Shown here: piece by piece, positions 23,294 through 35,859 of the stretch | Position numbering within the stretch: the first letter of the stretch is position 1 | Layout: each line of letters opens with the position of its first letter | DNA from: Straminergon stramineum | Taxonomy: Eukaryota; Streptophyta; Bryopsida; Hypnales; Calliergonaceae | Assembly: GCA_963920665.1 (NCBI GenBank) | Contig: OY987263.1 | Coordinates: forward strand, 35,266,547-35,330,546 | Direction: 5' to 3' | DNA: 64,000 bases | Position numbers and translations under genes: made by a program | Notes under the pieces: model-generated | What the model was told of the DNA's origin: nothing | What the model saw: the letters and a program-made list of their open reading frames with translations, nothing else | The model's database searches: none

Positions 23294-24222
23294 TTAATCT
23301 CTAAAGTCCCTAGACTATGTTATCACCAAAAACTCTCAAAAACTGCCATTTCGAATATAAGTACCAAATTTTTGAAAAATACAATTCTTGGACTCACATA
23401 ACCATAGGATTTTATAGTAATCAAGATTGAGAAGATGTGTAAATGTTTTTAGAAATTTTGCCTATGTAGATTGCAAGATATTTGCATTTGAAGTGAGAAA
23501 AATCTTTTTTCTTAGCCTTGCAAAAAAACAGGTAGTTGCACTTGACAAGATCACATTTGTATAAAAAAATGTCCAAAATGGTGGTGCTTCTTCAGATTCA
23601 TTCTTCAAGGCAAGTTGGCTACATTCTTGAAAACTTTCGCACCATTTGAAATTGTGCAACATATAGGAAAAAAATAGTTAAAAGAAAGACGTAGACAAAG
23701 ATTCAGAATACTAAATTGTTAACAATTTATTAATGGAATTGAAAAATGACAATCCCAATGGTTGTAATGTTATAATAAACAATATATACTTAAGATTTTT
23801 ATGTTTTTCCAAAAATACTGAAAATTGAGTTAAATAAAGGACTCCAAAGTTTCTTTTAGAGTAGACAATCCATAATTGCCCACAAACTAAATCTCATAAC
23901 TTTTGACTCATTAATCAAAATGGAATGATTCAAAGCTTTATATATAGAGAGAGAGAGCAAATCAATTTCAAATTTTTATTTTTGAAAAAAGTGATTTTTT
24001 CAGATTTGTTGGGATTGCCTAAGTTGAGAAACTAACTACATATTAGGCCATAACATTTTATTCATATTTCCAAATATCTCGAAATTTAGTGCACTTGAAA
24101 GATATTCCTTGTCCACATCTTCTATTAAATTTTGAGCCAAAAACATGGAAAGCTCTAGTTGCACATACTTGCCCAAAATTTCTATATTGCCAAAAAACAC
24201 ACCTTAGTTCTTTAGGGGTTAA
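23294..24222 (-). mobile_element. Family A element, copy 7, inverted, 929 bp
   Basis: Left TTAATCTCTAAAGTCCC (decayed), right TTCTTTAGGGGTTAA. Co-linear with the family in reverse. Confidence 0.8.
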
Positions 24223-26088
24223 AGATCTAAACATTAGGCTCATTGTGTGTGTGTGTTCGAAACCAAAACATAACAAAAATCAAATGTTTTTTGGAAATCA
24301 CATTGCAAATATAGAGCAATAAAAAGGTTGAAGTAAAGCTTTCATACATGATCTACATGATTCAAGATAAAGACCCTATGATTGCAATTCCATTCTTAAT
24401 TTCTCTCCATCAAAGAGATGCAAACACAAACCTATAACAATAGTTTTCAACATTTTGTGGACTTAATATTCAAAGGAATTTTAGGGGTAAATGAAAGACT
24501 ATATAGCACAAAATGAATGGTTGACAACTTTTGTGAGGTCCAATTGGATTTGACAAATTTCATCTCATAGTTCATGTTCACTTGAATTTTCCAACTTAAA
24601 AATCTTGTTAGTGCTTAATATTGCCCTTGGCTTCTTTATCAATACAATTGCCTAAAGTTTTTGTCCCTCCATCTTTGCTTACAAGAATAAAAATAAAAAT
24701 TAATGTTGTATTATTGACATTAGATGTAGATGCAATTCATTTGGAATATGCAATCCATGCTAACCTTTTGTTGAATACTTGAAGAACTTTGTTGTTACCT
24801 CTTGTTAGTCATCTCCTTTGCTAATTCCTTGTTTATAGTTAACTTTGAATGAAAGTATTTGATCTTGTTCAATCTCATTGAAGGTGTTTTTTCTTTTCTT
24901 TTTTCTTCAATCTTTTTCTCATTACTAGGAAGTAACACGAAACACATATATTGTCTCCCATTAAACATTGTGTGCCAAAGTATTTATGCAAAGCAACTTT
25001 GAGAGTAATGATGCAAGGATTTATTTAAGTTAGGATGCATTCACACATTAACACTTAGTAAGTCTTTGATTATGAAATAATGATACTTGTAAAATATTTT
25101 GTACATGGAATATGTTCTAATTGTTATGGTGAAGATTCAAAAGAAAGAAGCACTTGTTAGACTTGAATGGCTCCTAGTAGTTTATGTTTATCTTATTAGT
25201 ATCCTTTCTAAAGAAATTTGAAGTCAAAATTTAGATGTGATGTTCTTGTAATAGACCATCAACTATTTAAAAAAGAAAATAAAGAAAATATGATTCTATC
25301 TTGTGTAGATCCATAGATTAAGCTTTCTTTGCATGCATTTTGAAACATGAAAAAAAATGTGCATGATTCTTTTGGTGCCTAGCAACTTCATAGAATTGTA
25401 AAAGATGGACCAATCCAGTTATATATTTTACTTACTTTTTTATTTTTTACAAATTAAAATCAAATGTCAAGATCTCTGTATTCTTGAGATTTTGCACTTT
25501 TTAAGTTATCTTATCTAAGATGTTATTCTACATTTGATCTTTTTAGGGCTTCATCTACCTAATGGGCTATATTTTTGTTTAGAAAGAAAGTTTTTCTAGT
25601 TTTAAAGTACACATGAGAAACTGAGTACTAAAGCAAGCGAAAACAAGTTGTACAAGTGTTTCTTGCAATCATCTATCTTCACTCTAAGACTTCAAACTCT
25701 CTAAATTTCTTGTTGCTTATATTCTTTGAAATTGGGAGTTACTTCGAAATGAAGGATGGATGACTTGGAAGGGAGTGATATTTTGTATAGAACTCCAAGA
25801 GCCTATGTTCATATGGTACCTTGTGGGCCTTGAATCCTACCAATATTTAAGTGCATTCATATCAAAGTTGTTGCTCTCATCATTGCACTTGATTGTAAGA
25901 TGATTGACATTGGATTATGTAATGCATCTTTCATATCCTATTATTGCTTTTTTTTGTTTTTTGTGATGGATTATGCTCTTGATTGTAATAGTTACATTTG
26001 TGTAAAGGTGTACTTAACCCCTTCAAATTTCAAAAAATGGATGAAATCAAACACATCCCAAATACTATACAAAAGATATTTTTTAACC
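24223..26088. other. Long AT-rich spacer, no gene seen
   Basis: Only short low-complexity frames; no repeat family recognised. Confidence 0.35.
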
Positions 26089-26335
26089 AACAGTGCTAAT
26101 ATGTGAGCCCAAGAATGCGAGTTTGTGAGCATTGAGCTTACATTATAGGTATCTATAATATAGTAACAACACACTATAGAAGGTGTATGTATCATAAACA
26201 CCTATAATATGGATATTTGTAACATATATACCCTATAATCATAGATAGTTTCTATAGTACATACACCTATAACATAGGTGTGTAGTATTATAAATTCATG
26301 GGCTTACACTCCTATGCTCACATAATAGCAACCCT
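26089..26335. mobile_element. Family G MITE, 247 bp, uninterrupted
   Basis: AGTGCTAATATGTGAGCCC at left; GCTCACATAATAGCAACCC at right. It serves as the empty-site reference for the nested element at 22128. Confidence 0.75.
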
Positions 26336-27888
26336 CTTTATTCATCCATCAATTTTTAGAGATTCATGTATTAATTCTTCAAAATTTCTATTGTATAGAT
26401 TTTGAAGATTTTACTTTGAAATTATTTTATAATTCAAATGTTTCTTCTAGTTCTAGCCTCAAAAAATAACTTTTAAATTCAAAAGATGACCCTTCAAAAA
26501 TAGACTTGAATAGAAACATAAAATATTTGAACTATAATTAAATTATAATAATTTGAATTCAAAATAATTTTCTTAATAACTATCGCAAATATTCAATCTA
26601 CAAACAATTTTAGAAGAAATTTCTAATTTGGGGCTTTGAATTTAATTGAAAATATTGGTTAACTAAATGTAGTTGTTGATATAATGGTATGGATAATTAT
26701 GATCTATAGATCATATTTAACAACTTTTGATTGAGAGTTGCCATCAACAAAAATATTCTTCTAAGTTGTATTTTATAATACATTTTCACAATTTTGGAAA
26801 TTTGGACTCCTCCCTAATATTAACCAAATTGTTACTTGATTTTATAGAAATTGAATTAATTTAATATTTTTGAATGTTATATTACTTTCTTTTTTTTATT
26901 TCTTGTTTGTACTTAGGAACCAAAGTATAATAAATAAAGGTTTGCCAACTAATGGAATATACTTTTGGTAATTTCTCTAGCAAAGTGTTTTTAAAAACTC
27001 AAGAAATTATGAAATACTAGGAATCTAAGAGCTTGGTAGTTTTAAAGCAATGTTAGCAATACTTGCTACATTGCTATTCTCTTTCCCCCACATGCTCGTA
27101 TCTACCAACTTGACTATTACATTGGAGAGTTTACCTTTAAATAGCTAATTGAAAATCTAGTAGAAAGACTGACGGCTCTAACGAATCTAAACAAAGTGGT
27201 GACACATTGAATGAATTTTTTTTGAGTAGGAGCCTAGAAGAGATGTGATGGTAGATCTAGTGTGTGAAAGAGATAGGAACAAGTCCAACCAAGGCTGAAA
27301 GAAAAGTTACAAAGATCATTTGGTGACAGCCCTGCCACTTGAAGTCCACAACGTAGGGAACAAGAAGTTTGTTATCGTTTTATAAGTCTCAATTCTCTGT
27401 GAAGGGAAAAGACACACACGTCAAATAATTTAGTTAAGAAAGTACTTGATGTACAACTAAAAAGTCAAATAGGGACTGGACTGTCATTTTTTTGCTCTCA
27501 TCGGACTTCACTATTTTGAAGTCAATGAATAGCTACTTTGAGACTCTCCACCGACGAAGATATCTAATCTCTGAAGTCACATCAATTAGGAAAGAACACC
27601 TTTGTCACTATCCTGTCCTCATTGATTAGGAAAGAACTCCTTTGCCACCATCATGTCCTATAACATTCACTTGATCTTTCAATATATGAAACTAAATACT
27701 ACCATTGACACTAATTTCATATGAACTTCATATGTGAGCTTTTGATTTCAAAAGGAAAAAATGGAAACCTAAAAGTTCTCTAAATTTTTCAGAATCTCGA
27801 ATTTGATAAAGTTAAAAATTTAACAAAGTTACTAAAATATCAAGGACATACAAAAGCTATACAAAAACTGTATAAACTCATAAACCAT
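26336..27888. other. AT-rich spacer, no gene seen
   Basis: 27490-27660 contains a loose duplication (GATTAGGAAAGAAC.CCTTTG twice). No gene. Confidence 0.3.
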
Positions 27889-27890
27889 TA

Positions 27891-28216
27891 AGGTAGGAGG
27901 TCCATAAAGCGCCCATCTAAGAGCTGAAACTGAATTTTGGGAAGGTGAAACTTATTGTAATATTTTTCAGTAAATTTTTCTTGAAAGATAAGAGGAATTG
28001 ACATTTAACCCAAGTCGTTTCATATTTTTTGGAGCTTTGTAGAATTAGTTATGAGTTTTTGAAGTCGAAATGACACAGGGCTCTAAAACCGCACACCTCC
28101 TCAAATGTACACTGTTGGTACATCCCTGTAAAGATCAAAAAACTCCATGTACACACAGTGTTCATTTGAGGAGGTGGGCGGTTTTAAAGCCTGTGCGGAT
28201 TTCGAGCCTCCTACCT
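27891..28216. mobile_element. AGGTA-type element, 326 bp, with internal hairpin
   Basis: AGGTAGGAGG at left, perfect inverse CCTCCTACCT at right; TA on both sides (27889-27890, 28217-28218), within a possible TTAA. A strong inner hairpin at 28073-28195 pairs ACCGCACACCTCCTCAAATG with CATTTGAGGAGGTGGGCGGT. Confidence 0.75.
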
Positions 28217-28569
28217 TAATGCATTAACTTTGCGTCCAGAGTGGCATGAAATTGAGTAGTAGGAGAATTTTTTGAGTCACAAGTGCCGTGTAATGTTCCC
28301 ATGGTCCTAGCAACAAAGTGTATTGTTTTGTAAAAGGATTGAGGTGCTGCCGCATTTCTTGGCTCACTAGAAGAGTTGTTTGCTAATTTGAATTGCGAGT
28401 CCGTTCTCTACTGAAATTCGAGTCACCCTCCTTTCGACTTGTCGAGCAAGAAAATCCGCAACTTGCTGGTTCTCTCCATTAATTTCATTCAGTAATGTTC
28501 CACAGAAGCGCTGGTTCTGAGTTCTGGGCAAAAATTTCGAAAAGGAACTCAGTTTGCAGCTGCAGAAAA
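28217..28569. other. Spacer, no supported gene
   Basis: A minus-strand 103-codon frame ends here (28367) but changes character across the repeat units beyond; not recognised. Confidence 0.25.
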
Positions 28570-29110
28570 AATTGATTCGTTCTCCGAGAATATGTCCAGG
28601 AAAGTGTAGTCCTGCGTTCCGTTGTTGCAGTAATAGCTTGAGATAGAAACACAATGACCTTGCGGTGCAGATGAACACGCGTTTATTCGTAAACTTGTGG
28701 CCGCAGTGGTGTTCTTGTGCAATTTGCTGTGGAAACGTTTGTGCGAAGGGAATTTTAATGTGCTGCTGACGAAAACTTCATTCATTTCTGAGAGAATGCA
28801 TCCAAGAAACTGTAGTACTCCATCGCCTTGTTCTACAGAACAAAACGTTCAAGATAGATATTTGATGGCCTGCAAGATCAGCCGATTATTGAAAATTCTG
28901 CCTCATAGATCTTGTGCAATTTATTCTGGAAAATATTTGTGCGAAGAGACTCATTGTGCGCTTTAGGAAATTGTGAGAGGATGCAACCAAGAAAGTATAG
29001 CATTGACTCTTCTGGATCTTAAAAAAGTCTTGGATTTAAAAATTTGCCTTTCGGCACAGAATAACACCGTATTATTGATAAATTTGCGATTGCACAGAAG
29101 TTGTGCAATA
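28570..29110. repeat. Three diverged tandem copies of a ~190-200 bp unit downstream of the HMA gene
   Basis: Marker block GAGAATRTGTCCARGAAA-type recurs near 28579, 28786 and 28970; a second marker, CTTGTGCAATTT, recurs near 28713 and 28911, with a shorter TTGTGCAAT at 29101. The period drifts from 184 to 207. The order of markers is constant, so these are tandem copies. Short ORFs here change frame between copies and are not convincing. Confidence 0.6.
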
Positions 29111-29397
29111 AGCAGGCGGTGTGATTACCGAACACATCCACTCTAATACGCGTGGCGTCCGTCAGTTCCAGGTAAATAATCTCTAACTGTAGAGACAGGA
29201 ATCTTCCTCATTTTTCTCCCTAGAATACTATCCCTTAGGGTTTCAACTCAGCTCCGGTCAAAATTTCTATGCTATCAATCGGCAATCTCATCTCGATATA
29301 TCGCTCCAATCTAGAGCCGATGCAGCTAATTAGACTCTACAAAACTTCTGTAATTTCTCTACAATGTCTACAATTTCCTCGCAGTCTCTGCAATTTC

Positions 29398-29961
29398 TCA
29401 ACAGTCAATCTCCACTCGTGTTGCAATCGTTGGATTGACGTTGATGTAATGCGTTTCGGTGGAGTCTCTGTACGCAGGGCACAGGCTCCGGGAGTACTCA
29501 TCGCTGCTTGATCGATTGTTGTAATGCCCGGGGAGCGATCTCTGTTCGCTCACGACGTACGACCTGCTGTTGTCTTCTTGGACATAACGGTGCGATTTCT
29601 GGTGCGACGAAACCTCGTATCGGCGCGTGCTGTACGAGCTCGACCAAAACGTGGCGCCGCTCTTCACTCGCCTCACTTGCTTCAGTGCTTGCGCACGATC
29701 CAAGCAGCCCGTAATAGTCACCCGCTGGTTACGACCATCGCAATGAACGTCCCGAACGCTTCTCATTGCGTAAAGCACGTCTCGCACCTCGTCTTCACAT
29801 CGGGCGCAGCACATCGGCACCATCAAGTCGAACGTGTTCAATTCCACGGGAGGCGGCATTTGGAAAGCTTGAGAGTATGGGCCTGAGGTGTGCCGTCCGT
29901 ATTGAACGAAGTAGGCAGGCTCACTCCCACCGTAGAAAACCTCCTGCATGGACATTGTCAT
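29398..29961 (-). CDS. Heavy-metal-associated (HMA) domain protein without isoprenylation motif
   Basis: Intronless ORF of 187 codons. HMA domains fold as ferredoxin-like units that bind soft metal ions through M-x-C-x-x-C; here M50-C51-C52-A53-R54-C55 fits exactly, inside a domain at about residues 42-108 (FDLMVPMCCARCEDEV, then a second strand RVTITG). The C-terminal half is rich in Ser, Tyr, Arg and His and looks disordered. The protein ends ...VEIDC, so the CaaX farnesylation box of plant HIPPs is missing; it belongs with the non-isoprenylated HPP type. Copper, zinc or cadmium handling is typical of the family; the actual ligand is unknown. Start chosen at the first of three close Mets (positions 1, 3, 5). 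A TATA box lies about 270 bases upstream. Confidence 0.8.
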   Translation of the reverse strand: MTMSMQEVFYGGSEPAYFVQYGRHTSGPYSQAFQMPPPVELNTFDLMVPMCCARCEDEVRDVLYAMRSVRDVHCDGRNQRVTITGCLDRAQALKQVRRVKSGATFWSSSYSTRRYEVSSHQKSHRYVQEDNSRSYVVSEQRSLPGHYNNRSSSDEYSRSLCPAYRDSTETHYINVNPTIATRVEIDC

Positions 29962-30229
29962 TGCAAACTCGAATGCTGAATTAGAAACACTTGTAAATCC
30001 TGCCTTTCACATATGGTTGCCCAGTGAATCACTAATTAGAATGCGCTTGGCAATGCTGGCGAGGTTGATCGTGAAACGACCACCGTTGTGGAGAAACAGG
30101 GGAGCTATGGAAAACACTCTCTACAATAGAATTAGAGCCTTGTTTAACCAAGACCTTGAGCAGTAGTAGTTGCAGTAGGCTTGCCGAGTGCTCAATAAGC
30201 TGTTGAACTTCTTAGGAGAAGCTGGAATG

Positions 30230-30237
30230 ATTATATA
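30230..30237 (-). promoter_or_regulatory. TATA box for the HMA gene
   Basis: Minus-strand TATATAAT, about 270 bases before the HMA start codon, in otherwise GC-rich flanking DNA. It would give a leader of roughly 240 bases. Confidence 0.45.
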
Positions 30238-31445
30238 CCAGTCGAGGCAGCACAGGCAGCAGGAAGCGACAAGCGCGTCAGAGCATGAAGAAAGATGGAG
30301 GGAGGAGATTCAATGTGCGGCACAGGCCGTGCTTCCAGGCAGGACCGTCACGGCAGTTGTGTTCCTTTACCTCTCCCCGAGGTATGGTGCCCACTGGAAT
30401 GCGAGTAATTCCAACTGCATGATCATGGCTGCGAGTGAGTGATCACGCACCGCTATTTCTCACTGTACAGTACTTGCTCGTAACCAACCTGCAATTTCCA
30501 CCTCTAAATTCCAGATGTTAACGCTGACGTAGATTTTATCACAGAGCATGTGATTTCACTGACCACACATCTCGGAAGGCGAGCGGGACTGATTCAGCAT
30601 GGAACCGAAAAGGCAAGGAGTCCAGCTTCGACTAGCCATAATTTTCTCTCGTCCAATGCGTAAATCCTAAAATTCAACTTGAAGGTGAAAGTTTATGAAG
30701 TCTAGTTTCTTGTTCACTTTAAAAATCTAAAAAGTATAAAATCTTGTTTACGCATAAAAAACATATGACCTCATTTAGTAAAACGTAAAATTGTTCTTTA
30801 TACAAAATATCTCAGCCCAAGTTGCACTTGAAAACGATATTCTACAATGTCCAAATTCGACGGGACCTTCAGATGTTGAGCTCTTGGATTTCGTGAGACT
30901 CTTGTACAGTACGTCTCGTTCTTTTCCGATTGCACAGTGCTCATAACTTTTTGAAATTCCATTTATAGAAGCAGAAAAGCGCCTGAAACTCGAGAGATTT
31001 GTCTGAAGTATTGTTACACTTGTCATTCCGTGCCATTCATAATATCAGGAGGGATCCCAAAGAACTCTCTGCTGACCAGGAAAGGAGGCAAAAGGATGTA
31101 CAGAAAAGCTGGACGAGGGACGTAGGACAAACAACATGTTTTTCCAGCTTCACTGAAAAGAAAAGTCTTACAAGTGGCAGTCCCAATCATGCGCAGAATC
31201 AGTGGAGGTACCAAAGAGAAGATCGATGTGTTTTGCGCTTAGCCTCAATCAATGTGACAGTGCCACAGTGTGAGAGACGACTATCTGACACTAGTATGCA
31301 AGTTGAGTGAATGCATGCATTTTGAGTTTGGCCATGTGGAGGATTGTCTGCGAACGTTTCACCTGGCTTGTCCCCGTCTTCATCAATGCAGCTTAGGCGA
31401 CATGGTACACTTTCGGAACTAGTGCAGAGGTACTGCTACTGTGAC
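30238..31445. other. HMA upstream flank, no gene recognised
   Basis: Mixed-composition DNA with many short ORFs on both strands, none with recognisable domains. It may hold distal promoter of the HMA gene or a decayed gene. Confidence 0.3.
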
Positions 31446-31800
31446 GATGCTATCGTGTAATGCGGATGGACTGACTCAGCTTCGTGAATCCAAGACCTTG
31501 GGCACCAAGTTCGAAATTATATTTTCCAACGCAAGTTTCACATATTCTCGGTACAGTACCCTTGCACAAGTTACGAGCTGGAATGGAGCTTACCCAATTT
31601 CAGTGCAAGGGTATCACTCAAATGATAAAGCTGTGTTGTGCAGGCGAGACTGACTCAGCCTTGATCATGAATTCAAGACATTCGACACCAAGTTCGAAAT
31701 TACATTTTCCAATGTAAATATTCACTGATAACTCGGTACAGTACCTTTGCACAAGTCTTGACCATTATTGATTTGAGCTTAAGTTACCCAATTTCAGCTT
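31446..31800 (+). repeat. Two tandem copies of a ~180 bp unit
   Basis: GACTGACTCAGC at 31469 and 31648, ACCAAGTTCGAAATTA, CGGTACAGTACC and TTACCCAATTTCAG each occur in both halves in the same order, about 180 bases apart. Identity is moderate. Function unknown. Confidence 0.7.
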
Positions 31801-32604
31801 GTCCTCCAACAATAAGATTTAAATAAATGCGTGAGTACAGGTTTTGTGATGGGGTTGAGATTCGAATCGAACTGAAAGAACGTTGTGAGAATGCTGAGGG
31901 GTCACTCATGAACTACGGCGCTTTCATCAGAATTTGAACAAATCCAGATTGTAGATGTCAAAAAGATCCCTGGCGAGGACACTACTATTCTTGGACGAAT
32001 CTTGGAAGCAGCTATGGTATTTCCTAGGCCTTGAGCGCGAACCTGTACCAGAGAAGTCGAAGAGGGCAACCCGTCGGTCAAAGATTTCGGGCATTCCAAA
32101 TTTCATTTTGTACCACTTTTTGGCATTTCCCATGATTCACAACATTTCAGAGAATCCTTGTTGAGCATCCTTTGAATTGGCATGAAAAGGAACCCCTGAA
32201 AATTCAGCCCCTTTAAGAGTTTGAGCGAAAGAGAGCGCTTCAAACCAAGGTGCCACATTCTTCTTTTGCATGACTTTGGTTTCATTGAATTTCCTCAAAT
32301 AAGGCATGACTTTGCTCTAAATAATTTTCTATGGGCACAGGTGTGATGCCACTACTATTCAAGAAATGCTATATGTTATGACATTTTTAGCCCTTCTTGC
32401 ACCTTTTGCTTAAACCTTTTAATTAGGAAATTAAGATTAACAAAAGAAAATGTGTCATGCTTGCATGGGCTAAAATGAACATAATTTTGTGTTTGTTGCC
32501 TATAGTTAATTGCACACAGAGGCTCCAAAGCCTCCTCCAAAACAACTGTTGATTGACATTACTACTACCATGGCCAAAAATTTGGCATTGTGGCTACTTG
32601 AAGT
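31801..32604. other. No supported gene; possible decayed coding sequence on the minus strand
   Basis: A minus-strand ORF at 31927-32133 (68 codons, containing MPEIFDRRVALFDFSGTG) has a protein-like composition, but I do not recognise it and a second minus-strand frame overlaps it. Nothing else is seen. Confidence 0.2.
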
Positions 32605-32686
32605 AGAGAAGTAGATGGGATGGGAGATGGAGTAAATAAGGAAGCAGAGAAGTAGATGAGATGGGAGATGGAGTAAATAAGGAAGC
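32605..32686 (+). repeat. 41 bp tandem duplication
   Basis: Copies at 32605-32645 and 32646-32686 (start AGAGAAGTAGATG) differ by one base, so the duplication is recent. Confidence 0.9.
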
Positions 32687-33854
32687 TTGACAATGGACAA
32701 CACTAGCATGCTTTGATTGAAATATGGAGAGGAAACTTGCAATATATCAATTTAGTAAGCAAATAGGGAATAGTAGGAACTAGTTGAACCACCACCAAAC
32801 ATACTCATTATTTGTAAGGGGTTACATTAGAAGAAGAATGAGGCTTGAGGAGGGTTGCCAATTTCAAAAACAATGGGGAATATTGGCTGAAACCAACAAA
32901 AAAAAATTTGAAATAAAAAAGAAAAAATCAACAATGAAACTAGAAAGCTTGAAATGTGTGGAAAAATTTAATTAAATACTTGAATTTTTCAAAAATGGAA
33001 AAAAAAACTCAATGTTAAAATGAATTCAAAATTACAAAAATCTGAAAAGATATGAAATGTGACACAGGCAGGAAGTTGGGAACCTACTGCGTTGGATAAT
33101 ATTATCTAATTAAATTTAATATATTTTTAAAATTTTATTATTTTATAATTTATAAAATATTTTCTTATTTTTCATTAAATAATATTTTGTATTGTCAGCA
33201 TTCACAACTTAGAGAACAACCTTGAACTAGCCCTCTTGTGGCCTCCTTTTTCTTCTAATGTATTTGTTTATTATTTTCTTCTTTTCTTTCAATCTTCTTT
33301 GTAGTAGGAATGAGGAAATTTTAAAGATGCAAACAAAGCCTCCTCGAGCATTCAAGCAAGAAAAACAAGGAACAAGGTAATCCAAACAATTACTACTCTC
33401 ATCTCAATTCCACCCTTCAATCTACCCATCGTGTATACTTCAAAATTAAAATGCACACCATAAAGACAAAATTGCAAATTGGATGGTAATTGACTTCACC
33501 TTAAAAGGAACTAAACAACCCCCAATAGATTCTTTATTCACATCATGGCATAAATCTGAAGTACATTTCTCTTCTCTCTTTTCAGTTTTTCTTTTTTTTT
33601 CTTCTCTTTGGTAAGACTTGGAGAAATACAAAGCTACAAATAGAACTGAGTTTGAAGCACCAAAAACTAGCACTTTCACTACCCCCATTAGATGTGGTTC
33701 TAGTGATGATTTTTTTAATCAAGAATGTTAGTATATTGAAGTAAAAACCAACTCAAGTAGTTTTGTTAGTTTCTTAGATTTACACAATATATACCTTAAA
33801 TTAGGTTGTTTTCTTGTTTTATATGGTGAGATCTAAAAAATAGTGAGTCCCTTG
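32687..33854. other. AT-rich spacer, no gene seen
   Basis: 33090-33190 is nearly pure A/T and could be a matrix-attachment type region. No coding or repeat family recognised otherwise. Confidence 0.3.
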
Positions 33855-34105
33855 ATTTTGTCCTTGGTAGTACCAATAGGAAACTCTCTACAAGGGGGGG
33901 TGCATAGACTTTGTTTCGTGGTGTTTAGACCTATTGTGTGAAAGTTATGGATTTTTGAATTATTTTTAAATAAATTTTTTTAATGAAATTATCTTTTATT
34001 TTGGAAAAAACATAACTTTCACATCGCATGTCCAAATGCCTCAAAGCAAAGCCATTGCACTCCTTTGTGCAGAAAGCCTTCTACTCATACCAAGAATGCA
34101 ACCTC
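33855..34105. repeat. Foldback element, family H
   Basis: Arms of about 90 bp around 33985: GTGTGAAAGTTATG against CATAACTTTCACATC, extending to CTTGGTAGTACC against TCATACCAAG. Confidence 0.65.
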
Positions 34106-34369
34106 TTATACCAAGAGCGCAACTTCTCACACTACAACAATATCAAGGGCAAGAGATTCTTTATGGACATCCATACTACCAAAAATGCATGACTAAAACA
34201 AAGTCTTGAAAATTTAAACAAAAAACTTCAGTTTTTTTTTATGAAACTGTAGATAATTTATTTTAAAATTTAAATTCATTTTCTAATTTTTGTTGATTTA
34301 TTTCAATGTTTTGGGGGAAGGTGAGCAAAATCTAGGTCTATTGGGAACTTAAATTTAATAGAATTTTAA

Positions 34370-34640
34370 GCACAACATTGTTAAAAAGCATATGTAAAGA
34401 TTTCTAAATAATCAATTCCAAAGGTTGTAATGTAATAATTAGAAAAATATCAAAATTTGAATTAAAAAATAAACCTTAATGCTCTTTTTTGAGAAAATGT
34501 TTTATAACTGTCCACAAAATAAAAATCCCCATACTTTTCATCTCATTTAACCAAAATAAATTGATTCAAAGCATTTTTTAAACATGTAAATTTTGAGAAC
34601 CAAAATTTTTTATAAGCTACTCGACCTACCATCACTTGAA
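34370..34640 (-). mobile_element. Diverged family A fragment
   Basis: AAAGGTTGTAATGTAATAAT, TTTTCATCTCATTTAACC and GATTCAAAGCA keep family A order in reverse. Confidence 0.5.
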
Positions 34641-35859
34641 AACAAAACTTTGGGGGTATGTTTTTGGATGTAACTTTGAATGGCACATGAGAATTTGTTT
34701 AAGAATTATTAGCCATAAATATTGTAGCAAATTACATGTCCACAACAAATTTGCACCCATGGTCCTTTACCCCAAAGAGAAAATTTGGCTGAAATTCTAG
34801 TCTTGTCCTTTAGGGGTAGGAGAAGTGTAACAATCAATCTAGCTTGAAAATCCAAAAGTTAGAGCACCTATAGAAAATAATTATGATACACAAAATCACT
34901 TGTGAGCATTAATTAACTAAACTTAGTCATCCTCAAATTCATGTCATTGGCACATTTTAAGACACTTGTCTTGAAATGAAGATATAAGGTGGATACACCT
35001 AAAATTGCACCATGCCTAAAACTGCCATCATTACTTTGTGTACAACTCCAAAATCAATATGTATATATGTGAAAGAAATGGTTTTAGAACATCTACCAAA
35101 AAACTTCAACCCTTTATAACTTTTGTATACGGTATCCAAGTGTAACATTCTTTGGTGTGTTAGAACTTCCTTCCACTTGCCAATTAGAAAAAAATGAAAA
35201 TTTACCCAATCTAATAACAATAGTAACTAAGCAAAATAGAAAAAAAGTGTTGATTTTGGGTTACCTACCGTAAATACCAATCTAAGTTTTCAGATCTATT
35301 TACAATTGCATTTTGATGCTTTTGAATTGCACCAATTCAACAAATTTGAATGTGGTACAATATAACTTCTCTAAGATGAACTTCTCCAAGGCAATAACTT
35401 CTCTAAAGTGATGGAATATTGATTGTTTGGTTCTGCACTAGGCCTAATCCTAGAGATACACATTAGAGAAGTTCTTTGAGATTCTTGAGTATGGGGACTA
35501 GAGCCCAATTCTAGGGCTACTACATTACAAAAGTTATATTGTATCTCCAAAAATGACCACTAGACACTAGATAGTGCAAAACTTATTTGCCAAAATATAA
35601 ACTTGAGAGATTAGTTCACAACTTTGATCACAAAAACAAAATAAGGATTTTACAAGCTCGCACTCATTTCAAAGCACTTAAGGTGGGTGCCTTCCAAACT
35701 GCCACTTTTCACTACTATGCTAGTCAATATTATTAGACTAGTCAAGTTCTCATATTTTCTTCTTGGCAAATAAAAGAGGTTTCAATTCACCAAAGAATGC
35801 CAAATTTGGATACTGTACACCAAAGTTGGAAAGGATCAAAGTTTTTTTTGGTTAATGTT
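34641..35859. other. AT-rich spacer, no gene seen
   Basis: 35360-35560 has repeated CTTCTC.AAGRTGA-type phrases of unknown meaning. No coding support. Confidence 0.3.

Noticed and set aside
28367..28678. 103-codon minus-strand ORF
   Set aside because: It crosses diverged tandem repeat units and has no recognisable domain.
29508..29984. Overlapping plus-strand ORFs (68-120 codons)
   Set aside because: Shadows of the HMA gene in other frames; the minus-strand frame carries the metal motif.
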